DNA from: Panaeolus papilionaceus
Taxonomy: Eukaryota; Basidiomycota; Agaricomycetes; Agaricales
DNA length: 64,000 nucleotides
Assembly (NCBI GenBank): GCA_015501605.1
Contig: JADNRZ010000001.1
Location: forward strand, 3,224,001 to 3,288,000
Direction: 5' to 3'
Shown: in pieces, positions 11,667 to 24,600 of the stretch
Layout of the letters: every line of letters begins with the position of its first letter
How positions within the stretch are numbered: position 1 is the first letter of the stretch
The notes under the pieces: generated by a model
Seen by the model: only the letters and a program-made list of their open reading frames with translations
Told to the model about the DNA's origin: nothing
The model's database searches: none
Program-made: the position numbers and the translations under genes

Positions 11667-13420
11667 TCACCAGCCTGAAGCTGTTGCTATTCTGGGTAGC
11701 TCACTGGGTGAGCCTACTATCTGAGAAGCCTCCTCTTCCTGAATAGAGGTTAATACTGTATTACACGGGCCATCTAAATTCGAGATAGTTCCATTTGGAA
11801 GTCGCATGCGTGAAAATTGTGGAAGGCGACTAGTCATATACTCTTGAGCAATCGTTTGTTGGCTCATCCCGTGTAAGGACAGAACAAATCGCTGCCCTGC
11901 AACATTTGCGAGTCCACACGAAAACCTAAAACAACATGAATCAGTAGGGTACTTTCAAGGAGCTTTAAGTACATACGTGACTGCTAGCATATTATATGGG
12001 GTACGCTGGTAGGCAACCCTATACACCAAACCCCAAATAAGCACCCAAAAGCTATTAAAGGAACATGCAATGCTTACCACATCGTCATATTGAACGCGTG
12101 TAGTAGTGTTGAGAACTAAGCAGTTCGAATTATGAGGTTTGGAAAACAACAGTGAATATCAAAGCATCTAACCGCAATATAGTAAAGCGCTACGAAGTTA
12201 AATTCGTCAGTGTGTGCTTTTGTGTGTTCGCAATAAGCCCATTACCTGAATGGTAAATACCACGGGCCAATGGTTGTAAATCTCGAATTGACAGCTTTCC
12301 GTGATAATATTTGGATACACTTGCTAGCGTAAACCCGAAAGAAACGAATTCCAAGGCCAGACTAAGATGGGTCGAGTTAGGTCAAGCTCGGGGCTGCTCG
12401 TTCAAGCTACATCACGGGACATACCTCGCTATCCAAACGAGCCACTGCACAAACTATCGTGAATAACGCATCATAAAAGGATGAACGTGCTCAACGCACC
12501 AGATGTGCTGTTTCAAGGCGAAGGGTCAATGTCCGATATGTGTGAAGTGGCAAGTCGACTTACGAGCTGTAAATGACAAACATGACCCTACAACATTGAC
12601 CACAAAAAAGTCTAGAAAAAACAATCACTAGGCTGTAGGCTATCGAAAACAAAACCAATGTACCAGGTGCCTTGCTGGATGCTAAAATAATCAACGCAAT
12701 GCACACTGCTGCATATGCGACATAAGCCGTTCCCAAAAATATCGCAATCCACAACTGTCTACTCCAAATAGCCCAAGCTCGGAGCAGCACAAGAACTATC
12801 ATGAAGCGAGTGCACCCGGTGAGAAATGCGGGGGTCATTCTCCACAATATTCACTCACTGTGAACAGACGCAAGAGATAAAAATACGGAGATCCCATACG
12901 CCAATACATAATGATTGCACGTCTAACGGCGATCGCCGGTTCAAAATAGGCAGTGTGAGCGGGAGAGGACAGATATATAACTCGTGGAAATACTCACTGA
13001 TTGAACGTATACGGGTGAAAGACCAGTAAAGTGGATTATCATCAGGATTTGAGAGAGGAGGTTGAGGTAACGATTAAAGATGAAGATCGCTTTTTGTATT
13101 GACCACTTCGAGGGCCAGATGAAGGTAACCTAAGAATGATATTTCATTGAGCCAAAGCGAACATTTTCTTCGGCTAGAAACCTACTACCTCATCATCAAA
13201 TGTCAAAATCCAGTCATAAAATGAGATCACCACAGCAGATACGGCTATGGATCTGTAGGGGATGACATTGGCACGCTGTGAGGGATAGCTGAAACATACA
13301 ACGAGACCTACGCACCGTGTTGTGTCAAGCTGAAAGAGAAAGTAGATAATTTGCTTAGGAGTTGGTGTAAACCTGATAACGTTTTAGGTCAGTATTGGTC
13401 CTGGTGGAACCATCCTTCAT
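11667..13420 (-). CDS. DUF6533-type seven-helix membrane protein (Agaricomycete family)
   Basis: The gene is cut into many short exons and is easy to miss. On the minus strand the first exon begins near 13420 (MKDGSTRTNTDLKRYQ). The next exons give the family hallmark SFYDWILTFDDE, then FIWPSKWSIQKAIFIFNRYL (positions roughly 13330-13060). Further on are hydrophobic helices (RFMIVLVLLRAWAIW, WIAIFLGTAYVAYAAVCIAL) and LALEFVSFGFTLASVSKYYH near 12350. The final exon, ending at 11667, gives ANVAGQRFVLSLHGMSQQ and a hydrophilic tail, as usual in this family. Known members are uncharacterised integral membrane proteins expanded in mushrooms, and no ligand is known. The start codon and some internal borders (12000-12500) are uncertain; a non-functional copy cannot be excluded. 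Confidence 0.72.
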
Positions 13421-16400
13421 AACGATATAGCTCACGGTATGGATTCCAAAGGCATTGAATCAATTCAGCGTGAAATGAGAGGGAAGCTACGATGCAGCAA
13501 ACAAACACGAGAGTTTTTGTTTAGGGTGAGCAACAATGTCAAGGAGGGGTTGAGAAGCACGTCACAACCATCCCACATAAAAGAGGAATCAAATGACAGA
13601 GTATCGGTTGAGGTGAAGTGGATTGGGCGTTAGGGTAATAATGATGCAAGTCACCGTAAAAGTATTTTTGGTTCACAGTACTTAAACTACGCCCCAGGAG
13701 TCGGCATGAAAGCCACGAACTGGCTTCCTTGTATGGGAATTCGGGAACCCGGTCCTACGTTCTGTCATACTGTGGTTGAGGTGTAAAAGATACTATTCCA
13801 AAAAAGAGGGAAATCATGAGCATCGCCTAAGCAGGGTCCTTTCCAGAAGGTCACCGAGACCCAGGCGGGTGTCAGTAAACGTAGGAAAGAGAGAAGTTGA
13901 CGTCAACGGACCTGAGGATACCTAAAAGGCAGTTGTGCCAAAACTTTGAAACATCAGTTGTTAGTTTAATATTGAATAGCTTCGTTCTAGTGCCCACGAA
14001 AAGGCGGAGAACTGGAGATCAATGCAATTCAAAGTGCAATTGATGCCATTTAGATGACAACCTGAGGGAGCGCTTCCTATGGCGTGTATTTAATTTTACC
14101 CATCGTATTGCATCCCGTCTGCGCGTCGCTCGGAAAGGACACGGTGACAATGCTCAAACTGACATTATATCGGCATGTGCCAGTTGTGAAAGCAACCGTC
14201 CCCAGCCCCGGTCATTTGGACATTGGGGTGGGCCGGAACTGTCCTCCATTAGAGCGAATCGCCGACAGGAACTGGAGAGTCAAAATCCACATGAAATCCA
14301 CATCAGATGCGTCCTTTAATTTTAATTAAGGCAGAGAGGGAAAGTTGCAGCAACAAACTTGATATTGCCGCAGCACAACGGTTATTGTCTACACACCAAT
14401 AGATTCAAAATATCTGCTCCATCATCATCAGAAATGAGAACGCCAAAACGGATTAAACTCAGGCTGCAGGCGGGCTTTAGGTACAGGTCAGGTCCAGATC
14501 CTTGTGTGTAAAACAATCATCTAAAGGGACCAGCCACAGCGGTTGAAGAGGCACGCACACTCACTTTTCCCTGATTCGGGACCCGGACAGACCAAAATCT
14601 CAAGTCTACCCTCGAGTGGACTGAAAGCTGATACAGACCCCAGAAAGCCAGGATACACAGTACTTATCACGACCTGCCCAAGTTGGAAAGGCCTAAGGCG
14701 TGTCGTCTTCGTAGGTTGACCACTTCTGCAGGCGGATCAAGAGGAGCAATGCCTGTGTGGAGGCCACAAGAGATGGTTGTCATCAAAAGGACGACCTAAC
14801 TGTCAAGAGCAAGTCAGGACTAGGCAGGAACTGATTGTTCAACCTGGCAAACAGTGATGGCGACAGGTCGGGGAGTGCGGGCCTCACAACTTCACAAGTG
14901 TCAAATCACCTGGCAAAGCGGCATGACGTCGGAGTTAAACTTACTTCTCACGATGCCCCATCTTGAGAGCAACCTAAGGAATCATATAAAAAGCAACAGA
15001 GCCATGGCCTGATGATATACTATGTCGCTGTGGCGATACCAGAAACGTCATATTGATTTTAGACACACAATGAATTTAAGTCCTGTGTACGTTCGTCTGT
15101 ATAGCCTAATTGAAGACCGTGAGTGATACATATAGGCGCCCATCAATTGCGCCAGAACGTTTGGCAAGTTATTAATTATTATCTGCCCCTTTTGTTGTTC
15201 AGATGGTGCATCTGCAATAATATACTTCAAAAATATACCACACAATATTAGTCCATATTGACATTGCAAAGTGTCGCAGTCGCCACTCTCTTCCTCCGAT
15301 ATGAAGGCAATGAAACTAGTAGCACTTCAATAAGAAATATGGCAATGTAGTGCTGGATATCCTTGTTCTCAGAAATATTTAATGATGGATAAAATACTCC
15401 ACTGCAATTAGTTTTCGAGTGTAATTCTCGCAGGAGGTTCCAGCTGAACAGCTCGAAGTCCAGTCCATCACTGTCTCGTCGATTTTTCGTGTGCGTACCA
15501 AAATACTTTCCACTGGCGTGGCGAGTCCCACTCCTGTATTCATTTTAAACGCGTATCTGTCCCAGCAGAAATTTTCGAGTGCTTCGAATGGTTATCGAAT
15601 TCCAGGCAACTATCTATCTTAGGTAACTTTTTCTTACCCAGCAGAACGTAATGAAAGATAGGTAAAACACTCGCTGTTCTTTTTATCCAAAAACTTCGCC
15701 CCGACTAAGTCCTCACTTGTGAGCTGCTCATCACTGTTACATATATAATCAGATATGAATGCAATTTACATTTACATTTAAGAAATGAAATCGGACCTTA
15801 ATTTTACAACAAAGCTAATGAGGGTTCTCCCAGTAGATCAGGATTCGTGGTACTTCATCGAAACACGAAATAGAGGAGCACCGACTGATCATCGACATGA
15901 ACATAAAATGAAAGGGTAAATTTAGCACTGCGGCGATCGATAATAAGAACATGTCATCGGAATGACATTTCCTGCAACGAAGTTTATCATCTACCCAGGT
16001 TCTTGATCGAATAGTAAGTAGAAATTGCAAATAGTAGAGTTGCTTGTTCCAACAGTGAGGATGGCAGACCCGCTGTTGCATACTTGTACGGCGAAATTAG
16101 GTGGATACGATTTCCAAACTTAGCTGATAATGTCCAATCCACGAGAAGTCGGTGTTTGGTTGAACAACACCCATGTCCTATATCCAGTGCTTCAAGTGGT
16201 TGTCGTGAAAAAAGGGTAGATACCAAAGAATTGAATTGGCGGTGCTACATGTTATGTTACAAGGGGATGAAGAAAAACCTGACAGCAAGGGAGTGAGCTT
16301 CGGGCCAGGGTCACCAGTTGGAATAGATGGAGCGCCATCATGCAGTACTGCATGACGTGAGCGCATTTTCAAAACTAGGGCGGCGCTCTGTTGCGATTCC

Positions 16401-16451
16401 AAGATATAAGATAGGTGGATAAGGAATGTTCCAAGATAGGGATGGAAGGTA
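13421..16451. other. Gene-poor 3-kb region
   Basis: No coding region could be supported on either strand over about 3 kb. Open frames (for example 14084-14329, 15048-15269, 15815-16081) are short, show no motif and do not join through splice sites. I saw no terminal repeats, transposase motif or tRNA. It may hold an ncRNA, long UTRs or a decayed mobile element. Confidence 0.5.
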
Positions 16452-17112
16452 TTATGACTCTGAACTGCAACCACGGCAGCCTGGGGATGCGAATCAGTGC
16501 ACAGGGTCTTGACCAAAATTGATGAGGAGACGTACCACAATGGACACATTCAACAACGGTCCCAGATCTAACCTGGGCCTTAGGAACCCTGCAGATACAG
16601 GTGGAACCTTGGTAGTTCATATCCTGTTCGGAATAAGCGAATATTCCATGCAGCCACATACAATCTAACTCACTCTGGTTTGAATACACCTCAGACAGCA
16701 GAGTTTCTCGTATCCACTTTTCTTCCACTTTGCAATTAGACTGGGTAGCAACGTTGAATGATAGTTGCAGGAGAAAGTGACGTGTGGGACATACTTTGCG
16801 TCGGCATAACCCTGTTTCAGCAGCCAGTCATAGAGTTCGCGTGAGATGGCTTCACGTTTATAGTATAGTTCGTAAATGTATCTTGAGCGAGCATGGGAGA
16901 TGCGCATGATTGGCCATAAGGATTCTGCTTTGCGTTTACCCTCATGAGATTCGTTCTCTGCGTCTCTCATCTTCTTCGCATAGTCCTCGAGAATCTGAGT
17001 ACCCAATATGAATAATATGAATACGGGTAGTAGAGACAAAAGAATGTACCTCTTCTATTTCTTCATAACCCTCGGGAGGTGCCTTTGTCCTAGTAGTTCT
17101 AATCTTTGGCAT
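16452..17112 (-). CDS. BUD31: BUD31/G10 splicing factor (Cwf14)
   Basis: Pre-mRNA splicing factor of the G10/BUD31 family, a small zinc-binding protein of the activated spliceosome (NTC-related). Five exons (17050-17112, 16795-16994, 16674-16740, 16536-16623, 16452-16480) total 447 nt, giving 148 residues against about 144-157 in other eukaryotes. Hallmarks are the [15 protein letters not shown] start, [47 protein letters not shown], then CICRVPK and the C-terminal VECVHCGCRGCS, which supply the conserved cysteines that coordinate zinc. The last exon is only 29 nt. The gene is divergent from the kelch gene at 17581, sharing about 470 nt of upstream DNA. Confidence 0.96.
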
Positions 17113-17580
17113 GGTGGTGGTGGGAGAATGCAAGGAACGTCGACGGCAATTGACTCGCAGTGAACATGTGATTACATAATACAGGTACTGATGCAGGCTG
17201 TTGACTTTGAATTCAAAACTTTCAGAATTCAAGTCAATAGTCATGACATTGATTAGATTTATTAGAATGAGCTGTAATATAAGTTTAAATAAAATAAAAA
17301 AGAGATTTAAAGTTATAATAGATACAAGGTTTTAAAAGAAGGTAAATATAAATTATTTATAGTTTGCCGGCGCAGTGATTTGTTCACGGCAAGTTGAATA
17401 TAATTGTAAATCAGTTTACCAACGTGCCCTTTTACCGTGAACACACTGTGGCTTCAACGAGCACGGCGAGGTCTGGGTTTAGCCCACTTTTCAAACTGGA
17501 TCCTTCCTGCGACAGTCGCAGTTGGACCTGAATTTCTTTAATTCTGTCTTTACGGTGGTTTAACGACAACTTCAGGACGA
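17113..17580. promoter_or_regulatory. Shared upstream region of BUD31 and kelch gene
   Basis: A 468-nt gap between two divergent starts, so both promoters must lie here. The middle (about 17250-17360) is very AT-rich, with runs of A and T. No named element could be assigned. Confidence 0.5.
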
Positions 17581-20500
17581 ATGGCATTCGGATTCACGCT
17601 TTTTTCCACCTTTTTTGCTTTCATTTTCATTGTTGTCTATCGCTCTCCATCTATTTATGCTCAAAATACACCAAGCAATGCTCCAGTTCCACCTTTACAA
17701 TGGATCAACCTGTCTAATCTACTCCAGGGTTCCTCAAAACCACCGCCTTTGAAGGACGCGGCAATGGGTTATGATGAGACGAGGTACGGATTTGCATGAA
17801 TCATTTTATCAACGTCAACCAAAACATTCCTGATCATAAAATCTAGTCGTTCAATAGTCATTTTTGGAGGTATTTCGCAGAGCGGTTTACCCCAGTCACA
17901 AACATTCCTGTAAGTCGGTCTAACCATCTACGTAAAAAGTCCCTGAAAGATGTATCCTTTCAAGATTGAACCTCGATAACCTACTCTGGTCAACACCAAC
18001 ACCCCCTGCAAATCTCCAACGCACACCGCCTCCGAGAAGTGCCGCTGTCACTGGAATTGACGTCGCTGCTAGCAAGTAAGTCATCCACGAAGAGATACCT
18101 GTGTCATCTCCTCAACCACAGCAAACCCAGTCGACATGGATTCATTCTTGTTGGTGGAAAAGGTTCAAGTGGAAACGCGCTTTCTGATGTTTGGGTGAGC
18201 ACAAACCCTCTATCTTGAAATTCTCTTTCGGAGAAGTTTACGATTTTATAGGAGTACGATTTTAACAATCAATTCTGGTCGACGGTCGGGCTATCGCCTG
18301 GAGGCCCAGGTCCAAGATACAGCGCATCAGGTGGAAACGACATTCGAACGCCTGCTGTCCAGGATCCCATCGTACCAGGCCCAAACAACACGTTTTACTT
18401 GGCTGGGGGATTTGACGGCACTTCACTACGACCCCTTTCCGACCTCTGGAGACTCAACGTTTCAGGAACTTTAGCCTCCAACCTACCTGACAACGTCCAA
18501 GGCAGCTGGGAACGTATCAACGTAGGAAGTGCAACTTCTCTCTTTGAACAGGCAGGCACCGTCCTTGGAAACTCAGTAATTGCAGCAGGAGGTTGTCAGT
18601 CGCCGAACCTCCTTTCGGATAAGAACATTACTTGCGCAGCTCAAGACGCCTTCATTCTCGACACACAACGTCGAAATGTAATCAATCCTATCGTCTGTCC
18701 CGCACCTAGAATAGGTGGCGTCCTCGTTCCCAACCTCAATTCCAATTCAGCTTCCTTCTCTTCCCAAGTTTTCATGCTCTTGGGAACATTCAACACGTCC
18801 CTTTGGAATGACTCTGACGGTCTGGCGAGCGGAGAAGTCGTAAGTGGCTGCCTCGTGTTATCGATAATGACAGCTCATTCATTTTCAAATTTGATTTGTT
18901 GTCAGGCAATATTGGACACCAACACTGCAACATGGACGAGAGTCCTGCCTTCGGGTGATCCTGGTTCATCGGGTGGACCTCGATTCCCCAGTCCCAGAGA
19001 AGGGGTCTCTGCAGTCACCTTTACACAGGGGCTTGTTGGTTCATCAAGACCCACATCCTCCGATACTATCGTTTGTTTTTTTTTATCCATCACTATATGT
19101 CGGTCCACTGACCCGTATCATAGATATTTGGCGGTCAGGACATTAATGGCAACTTACTGTCAGAGGTTTGGCTGCTTAGGGCATATAACGGGGTGATAAC
19201 GCCGGATAGTCTTACTTGGTCCGGCTTTGGGGATGGCCAGCTCAAGACTGGCGTCAATGCAGACGGTTCTGGTGTGCGGTCAACATACATTCCCACATGT
19301 GCTTCCTTGATGACCACATCATCGCCGAAGCCGCCTTCTCATCCCCCATCTCCAACACCACCAGCACATCAAACACCCATCGACTTCGAATCTGCATTCT
19401 CCGTTTCATTCGTACACAAACTTCTCTCGCCTCTTTCTGTGATCTTAGCGTTACCTGTTCTGCTTTTCTTCCGTTGGACAGAGGACCAGCCCCTCCAAAG
19501 CGGGAAATATCACCTGTATAGAGTCGTGCTATTCACAGCACTTGGAGTTGCCGCGTTCGGACTGGGACTCGTTGGGCTAATTTTATCTTTCACCAGCATC
19601 ACGTCCACCGTCAGACCCAAGAACGACATTCATCTAAAGACAGGCCATGGAATTGCCGGTCTGGTGTTTTTCATTTGTCTATATGTCGTCGTTCCAGCCA
19701 TCTATCTCCTTTCTTCGTGCTCATGGCGGTCTCGCAGCACCACGATGTCAATCAGCTCGGGTAGAGCAGCGAGTCGGACAAGTGAGGCCGTGGACCCAAG
19801 TTCTCTGCTTGGAGGAGGGGATGAGAAGGACTCGTCGGTCATGCCGGCGCCTTTACCCACCAGTAGGAGCTTAACGCCGAGTATAAGGAACGCATCACCC
19901 CCTGCAACACCCAGACCGAGGACCTTGTCTTGGGACGCGTCTCATGTCCTACACCCCAGCAGTACAAATGATGGCACTGCTATGTCGAGCGAGTCAGCAC
20001 CTTCGAGTCCGCGTAAATTTGAGGTGCTGAATCGTCCAGGCCATAGTAGGACGAGAAATTTAAGCGGTTCGTGGCCACCTCAGCAACCCCCTTTGGCCGC
20101 TCGAAGCCTGGGTGACATTGATTGGCTGCTTCGGAGACGCAGTCTTAACGCTGTTGTGAGTGTTACATTCCCTGTCTTTCATTTCCATACATTCTAAACC
20201 GCTTATTTCTCGCTACAGGGAGAATTAGACTATGTCATTACTCAAGCACACAACGCACAAGTTCTCGCATCGCAAGAAGCCTCGGTTCCACCGACGACAC
20301 TCCGCCCACCAATCCAATCCCCCCGCCTAGATCGCATGATCGCCCACATCCTCGTCCACGTATCGATCCTCGGACTCGCCGGCGTATCATTAGCCATGCT
20401 CTGGGAACGTTCGCCTCGTTATCTTTTCGCACTCCTCCTTGTCGCGATGGTGGTGTACGGCATTGTCATGTTCTGGTTCGCGTGGTCACGCAGGCCTAGT

Positions 20501-20845
20501 CAGTCTATCCTCACCGTGCTCGTATCCCACATGCGAGGCTACTCCGCCACCACCACCACCACCACCACAGGTATACACCCTTCGCCCTCGTCCTCGATGC
20601 CCATGGTCAACTCCACGAATCCATATAACCACCATCGACCGCCGTACCATCCCACGCACGGTGGAGATTCTGACATGTCTTATCATAACCAACACGCGGC
20701 GCCGATGAGTGTTGACACGGATGATAACGATGACGATATGGATGACGATGCGCGGCAGAGAGCAATAGAGGAGGAGATGGAAAGGCGGGATGTTTCGATT
20801 ATCACGGTTCCCAGACGGAAATTGACTATTGCGAATCCTTCTTGA
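17581..20845 (+). CDS. Kelch-repeat membrane protein with signal peptide and C-terminal helices
   Basis: The start at 17581 begins a signal peptide (FTLFSTFFAFIFIVVY... cleavage near SIYAQ). Several short exons follow, encoding kelch-type blades: SIVIFGGISQSG, HGFILVGGKGSSGNALSDVW, FYLAGGFDGTSLRPLSDLW, and IFGGQDINGNLLSEVWLL near 19140-19190, a likely six-bladed beta-propeller outside the membrane with NVS and NTS sequons. Five hydrophobic helices then appear (SPLSVILALPVLLFF, VVLFTALGVAAFGLGLVGL, GLVFFICLYVVVPAIYLL and two near 20340-20500), separated by a long Ser/Pro-rich loop with TPSIRNASPPATPRPRT. The tail has a His/Asp-rich disordered end. The overall design suggests a cell-surface propeller anchored by a multi-helix domain, perhaps reminiscent of cytochrome b561 or Gprk-like proteins, but no haem ligands are assigned. 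Function unknown. The stop is at 20843-20845. Confidence 0.82.
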
Positions 20846-21662
20846 CCTCGTCTTCGTTACTATGCTTTAGGCTTTTACTTCCTTCCTTATGTACCCCTGC
20901 TCCACCTCTACTTTGACTATCTCTCCGTTCAGTTGCGCTGTAACTTCTTTCCTATGACTTCTTCGACGACTACTTATTAGGATCTTCCTATTTCCTTATT
21001 TTACTCAATGTACGCCACCGCCACCCACCTCGAACTCTTCTTTCACCTCTGCTTCCTACTTTCGCACTCCACTTGCTCAATTCCCACTAGGCCACACAGC
21101 GTGGCCTCATGGCACCTGGGTATCTGGATAACGATGATGACGTTTTTTGACACAAGCGGTTGGTTTTGGTTTGATCTTTTTCCTCATCGTACACATTGCC
21201 TCGACTCGGGTTTGTTGAAATGCTTTGTCAAAAGTGCAGAAGTACACACATCCTTCGTCGTAGTTGTAATTTTCGATAAACATTCGGACTCTGGCATGGA
21301 CAAAACGCTTTGAAATTATTTAGCAACTGTACGATACTTTATAATTACTTGCAACAATGGCATTATTATTATTGTTATTTCTGGCAGGTGTGGCGGAAGA
21401 GGTGCTATTGTATGTGTATGCGACGATCGATGGATGGAATGACGGCTACTGACGGTTGAAGATGAGTGTCCCATGAAAAATGTGAAAGGATTATGTACTA
21501 CGATGCTAAAAACATTGAAAAGAGCGGAACGGAAAGAGATAGAGAAAGAAAGCAATCAAGCAAAGCCAAAGACGTAATAAGATGATGGCATGAAAACGAA
21601 AGGCTAAGCACGCGCATATCTAAAAACCAAGTAAAAACGACCACTGAATAGACGGGAATGGA
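20846..21662. other. Convergent 3' intergenic region
   Basis: About 800 nt between the convergent ends of the kelch gene and the polyQ protein gene. It is probably filled by 3' UTRs and terminators; T-rich stretches occur. No gene is supported, and open frames such as 21008-21313 lack motifs. Confidence 0.5.
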
Positions 21663-24600
21663 TCAAGTATTCTTATCGGACCCATCAAGAACGACATCCC
21701 TCCTCCATCTATCAACCATCCCAAACTTGGCTTCGTTCGGAATAGGAGGAGGCGAAGGAACAGGCATGGGTGGCATCATAGGCATCATGCCCAACGGGTT
21801 CATCGGCTGCGGCACAAAGTACCCCGGACTCATCATCGGCGCATTCATCATCATCGTGCTCTGCATCTGCATCTGCTGTAATTGTTGCATCTGTTGCATC
21901 TGCTGCATCTGCATCATGATCTGCTGTTGCTGCTGTTGTTGCGCAAACATGTTATACTGCGTTTTGCGCTGCTGTTCAGGGTGCAGAGCGAGTGGGAGAT
22001 CGTCTTCGTCGTGGTTATTGCCGTGGCTGTGATGGCTTTGGGTGGCGGGGAAAAGAGTCGAGGCACGTAAACCGAGTGGCTGGTCATCTTCATCCGAGTC
22101 GTTCTGTGGTCTGAGAGAGAGCATGTTCATGTTGCTATGTAAGGAAGGTGTGCTCTTGGATAGCAGGACTTGAGAAAGCGGTTTATCTTCGTCCTCTGAG
22201 TCGTCATCCACACCGTACCTGCTCTGACCGGCCCTTGCGACGACTTTGTGCAAGGTGGCGGCCAAAGGTAGATCCTCTTCGTCGCTGTCAGCCCCAAGCT
22301 TGGGTTGAGATGGTCTTCGCTTCTTTATGGACTTGAATCTTGGCCCAATTCCAGTCGTACGTGTAGGACCTGCCTCATCCTCATCCGAAGAATGCCAAAC
22401 TGGTGCAGCAGGAGCCTGGGGAACAACTGCCTCGTCATCGTCGTCGTCCTCACTATCCGAGGTACCATCAGATGCAACTGGTTTTGGAGGTGCCCTTCTA
22501 GTTGCTCTCTCAATATTCGGAAGAACAGGAGGGTCAATAGAAACCCGACTCTCCATCACCAGCTCATCCTGCCCTGGCACCACCAGCGTCTGCCGCTGCT
22601 GCTGTTCTTCCTCTTCAGCAACCTTGCCCTTCTTCTTCTTCTTCTTCTTCTCCTTCTCCAACCTCTTCTTCTCCTCCTCTTTCTCTATCGCCTCCCTCTC
22701 CTGCTTATCACGCTCCTCTTGTGCCTGTATCTCCTTCAACTTGGCCATCTCGCGCTCCCAAAGCGTGTCAACGCCAAACACTGACCGTGTATTCGCTGGC
22801 ATACCCGGACGAGTAGGCGGAGCGTTGGGCTCATCGTCAAAGTTCAGGAGAGGCTTGACATTGAGAGAGTTTTTACGTGTGAGGGGCTGTGGTCCGAGAG
22901 TGCTCATCTTCTGAGTAGCGGGCTTCGTGGCCAGTGACGATGGATCAATCAGCGTGCTGGCCCGTTGTTGTCCTTCTCTATCCATCATAGATGGTCGTTG
23001 ATCTCCTGTGAAGACACTGTAAAGCAAACGTCAAATTTAATAATTAGATTTAAAAAGACAAGTGTGGGACCAACATACCGTTGCTTGCTTCTCATCTGAA
23101 GTTTCCGATTTTCCAAATCGTCAATCAAACTCTTGCCGTACAATTTACCAGCCGGGCGTGATCCTTTAACATTTGGCTCTTCAACGACAGGAACCTCCTG
23201 GACCTCTTCCTGCTCCGCAGGATACAACTGCGCCTGCTCGCCATCCTCCATCGCTTTGGGCAGAACCCTTCCCATCTCAGCGTAACTGTCACCCCTCCCG
23301 CCCACCATAAGGGTGTTTCGAAATATCTTCTGCGACGTGGAAAGATCCAGGAGAGGGTTTGGTGTGAATGAGTTGGAAGGAACAGGAGCGCCAGCGCCGA
23401 GATTGGAATCGAACACGGAGAGTGAACCTGATAATCGCCGTGTAGATCGTGCACCAGGGGGTAGAGGTGGGCCATCAGCCGAGAATTCGAATCCTTCGCG
23501 TACTCTGCCAGTATGGGAAGGTGTAGGAACGGGCGCTTTAGATACAGACTGGAGGGGGCTAGGCATAACCAGAACCTTTGGTCGCAAAAGTTCTAGCGTA
23601 GAATATGGACGGTCCCTCGTCGCATACGGATCTCCCGTCATCGTCGACATATTATCATTCTCAAGCATCATCCGTGATCCCAACGACGCATTAGACTGCG
23701 ATCGTGCACGCGCCACACTCTTTGGGTCAAACCGAGAGGTATGCACCGCATGCTCAATCGCAAACGGGTTGTCCTCAACAGGCTTATTGAGCACCGAAGC
23801 ACCACTCGACATCGGCTGCTGCATCACCGACTCTGCACCCCCGCGAAGCTCTTCAAACACTGATCTCGCATTCATACTCGCAATGGAGTAAGTGCGCTGA
23901 TGGTACGCCGACTCCATAGTGACCTTCTGATCCATGACAGATGCGTTGTCCGGGAATGGTATAGTCCCTGTCTGAGAAGGGGAGAGAGGTCGGCGGTTTT
24001 GCAAGATCGAGGGATCTAGTGAGGCAGCGTCCAAAGGCGACCCAACAGAATGTCTCCGTTCCTCAAGACGGGTACTAGTACTAGTCCGAGCCTCAAATTC
24101 AAGCCTGCCACCCACACTCATTGAAGACGAGGTAACCATGGCCTTCCTAGGCGGTGATGCAGGCACATTATACGTCGTCGAGGGGCGGCGTTGTGCAACC
24201 GGCGCAGACGCAGCAGATTGTTTGCCTTTCGATTTCGAGGATTTGGCCTTGTCTTTCGGAATGAACTGATCCAGGCCCCAGGAAGCCAGGTCAACCTCCA
24301 GCCCTTGCTCTTCTGCCTCTTCCTCTGTGACCTCCGAGTGATTATCCATCCCAAATGGATTCCTCAACGCATCCATCGAGCCCCTTGATCGTCTCGTGTC
24401 CATAACGGACTCTCGGCCTGCAATCGTCCCCGTCTCAATCCCCAGATAGTCATTGCTCCTTCTATTTCCCAAGTCGGGTCTGGCTGCTGGATTGCGCCGC
24501 AGGTGCGCAAAGATGGCGCTGTCTTGTGCAGACACATAGGGCGCATCTGGGTCGTCTGGGTCGTTGTCGTATTCTATAAAAATAATGCAAAAATATATTC

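Noticed and set aside
14084..14329. 81-residue open frame as a possible small gene
   Set aside because: No domain, no signal peptide, unremarkable composition and no splice partners.
21866..21942. CTG/CAT-rich microsatellite as an independent repeat feature
   Set aside because: It encodes the Gln/Met tract of the protein on the minus strand and is explained by that coding sequence.
22327..22914. 195-residue Ser/Phe-rich open frame on the plus strand
   Set aside because: It is antisense to the Lys/Glu-rich coiled coil of the low-complexity gene; Phe and Ser runs arise from complementing AAG/GAG codons.
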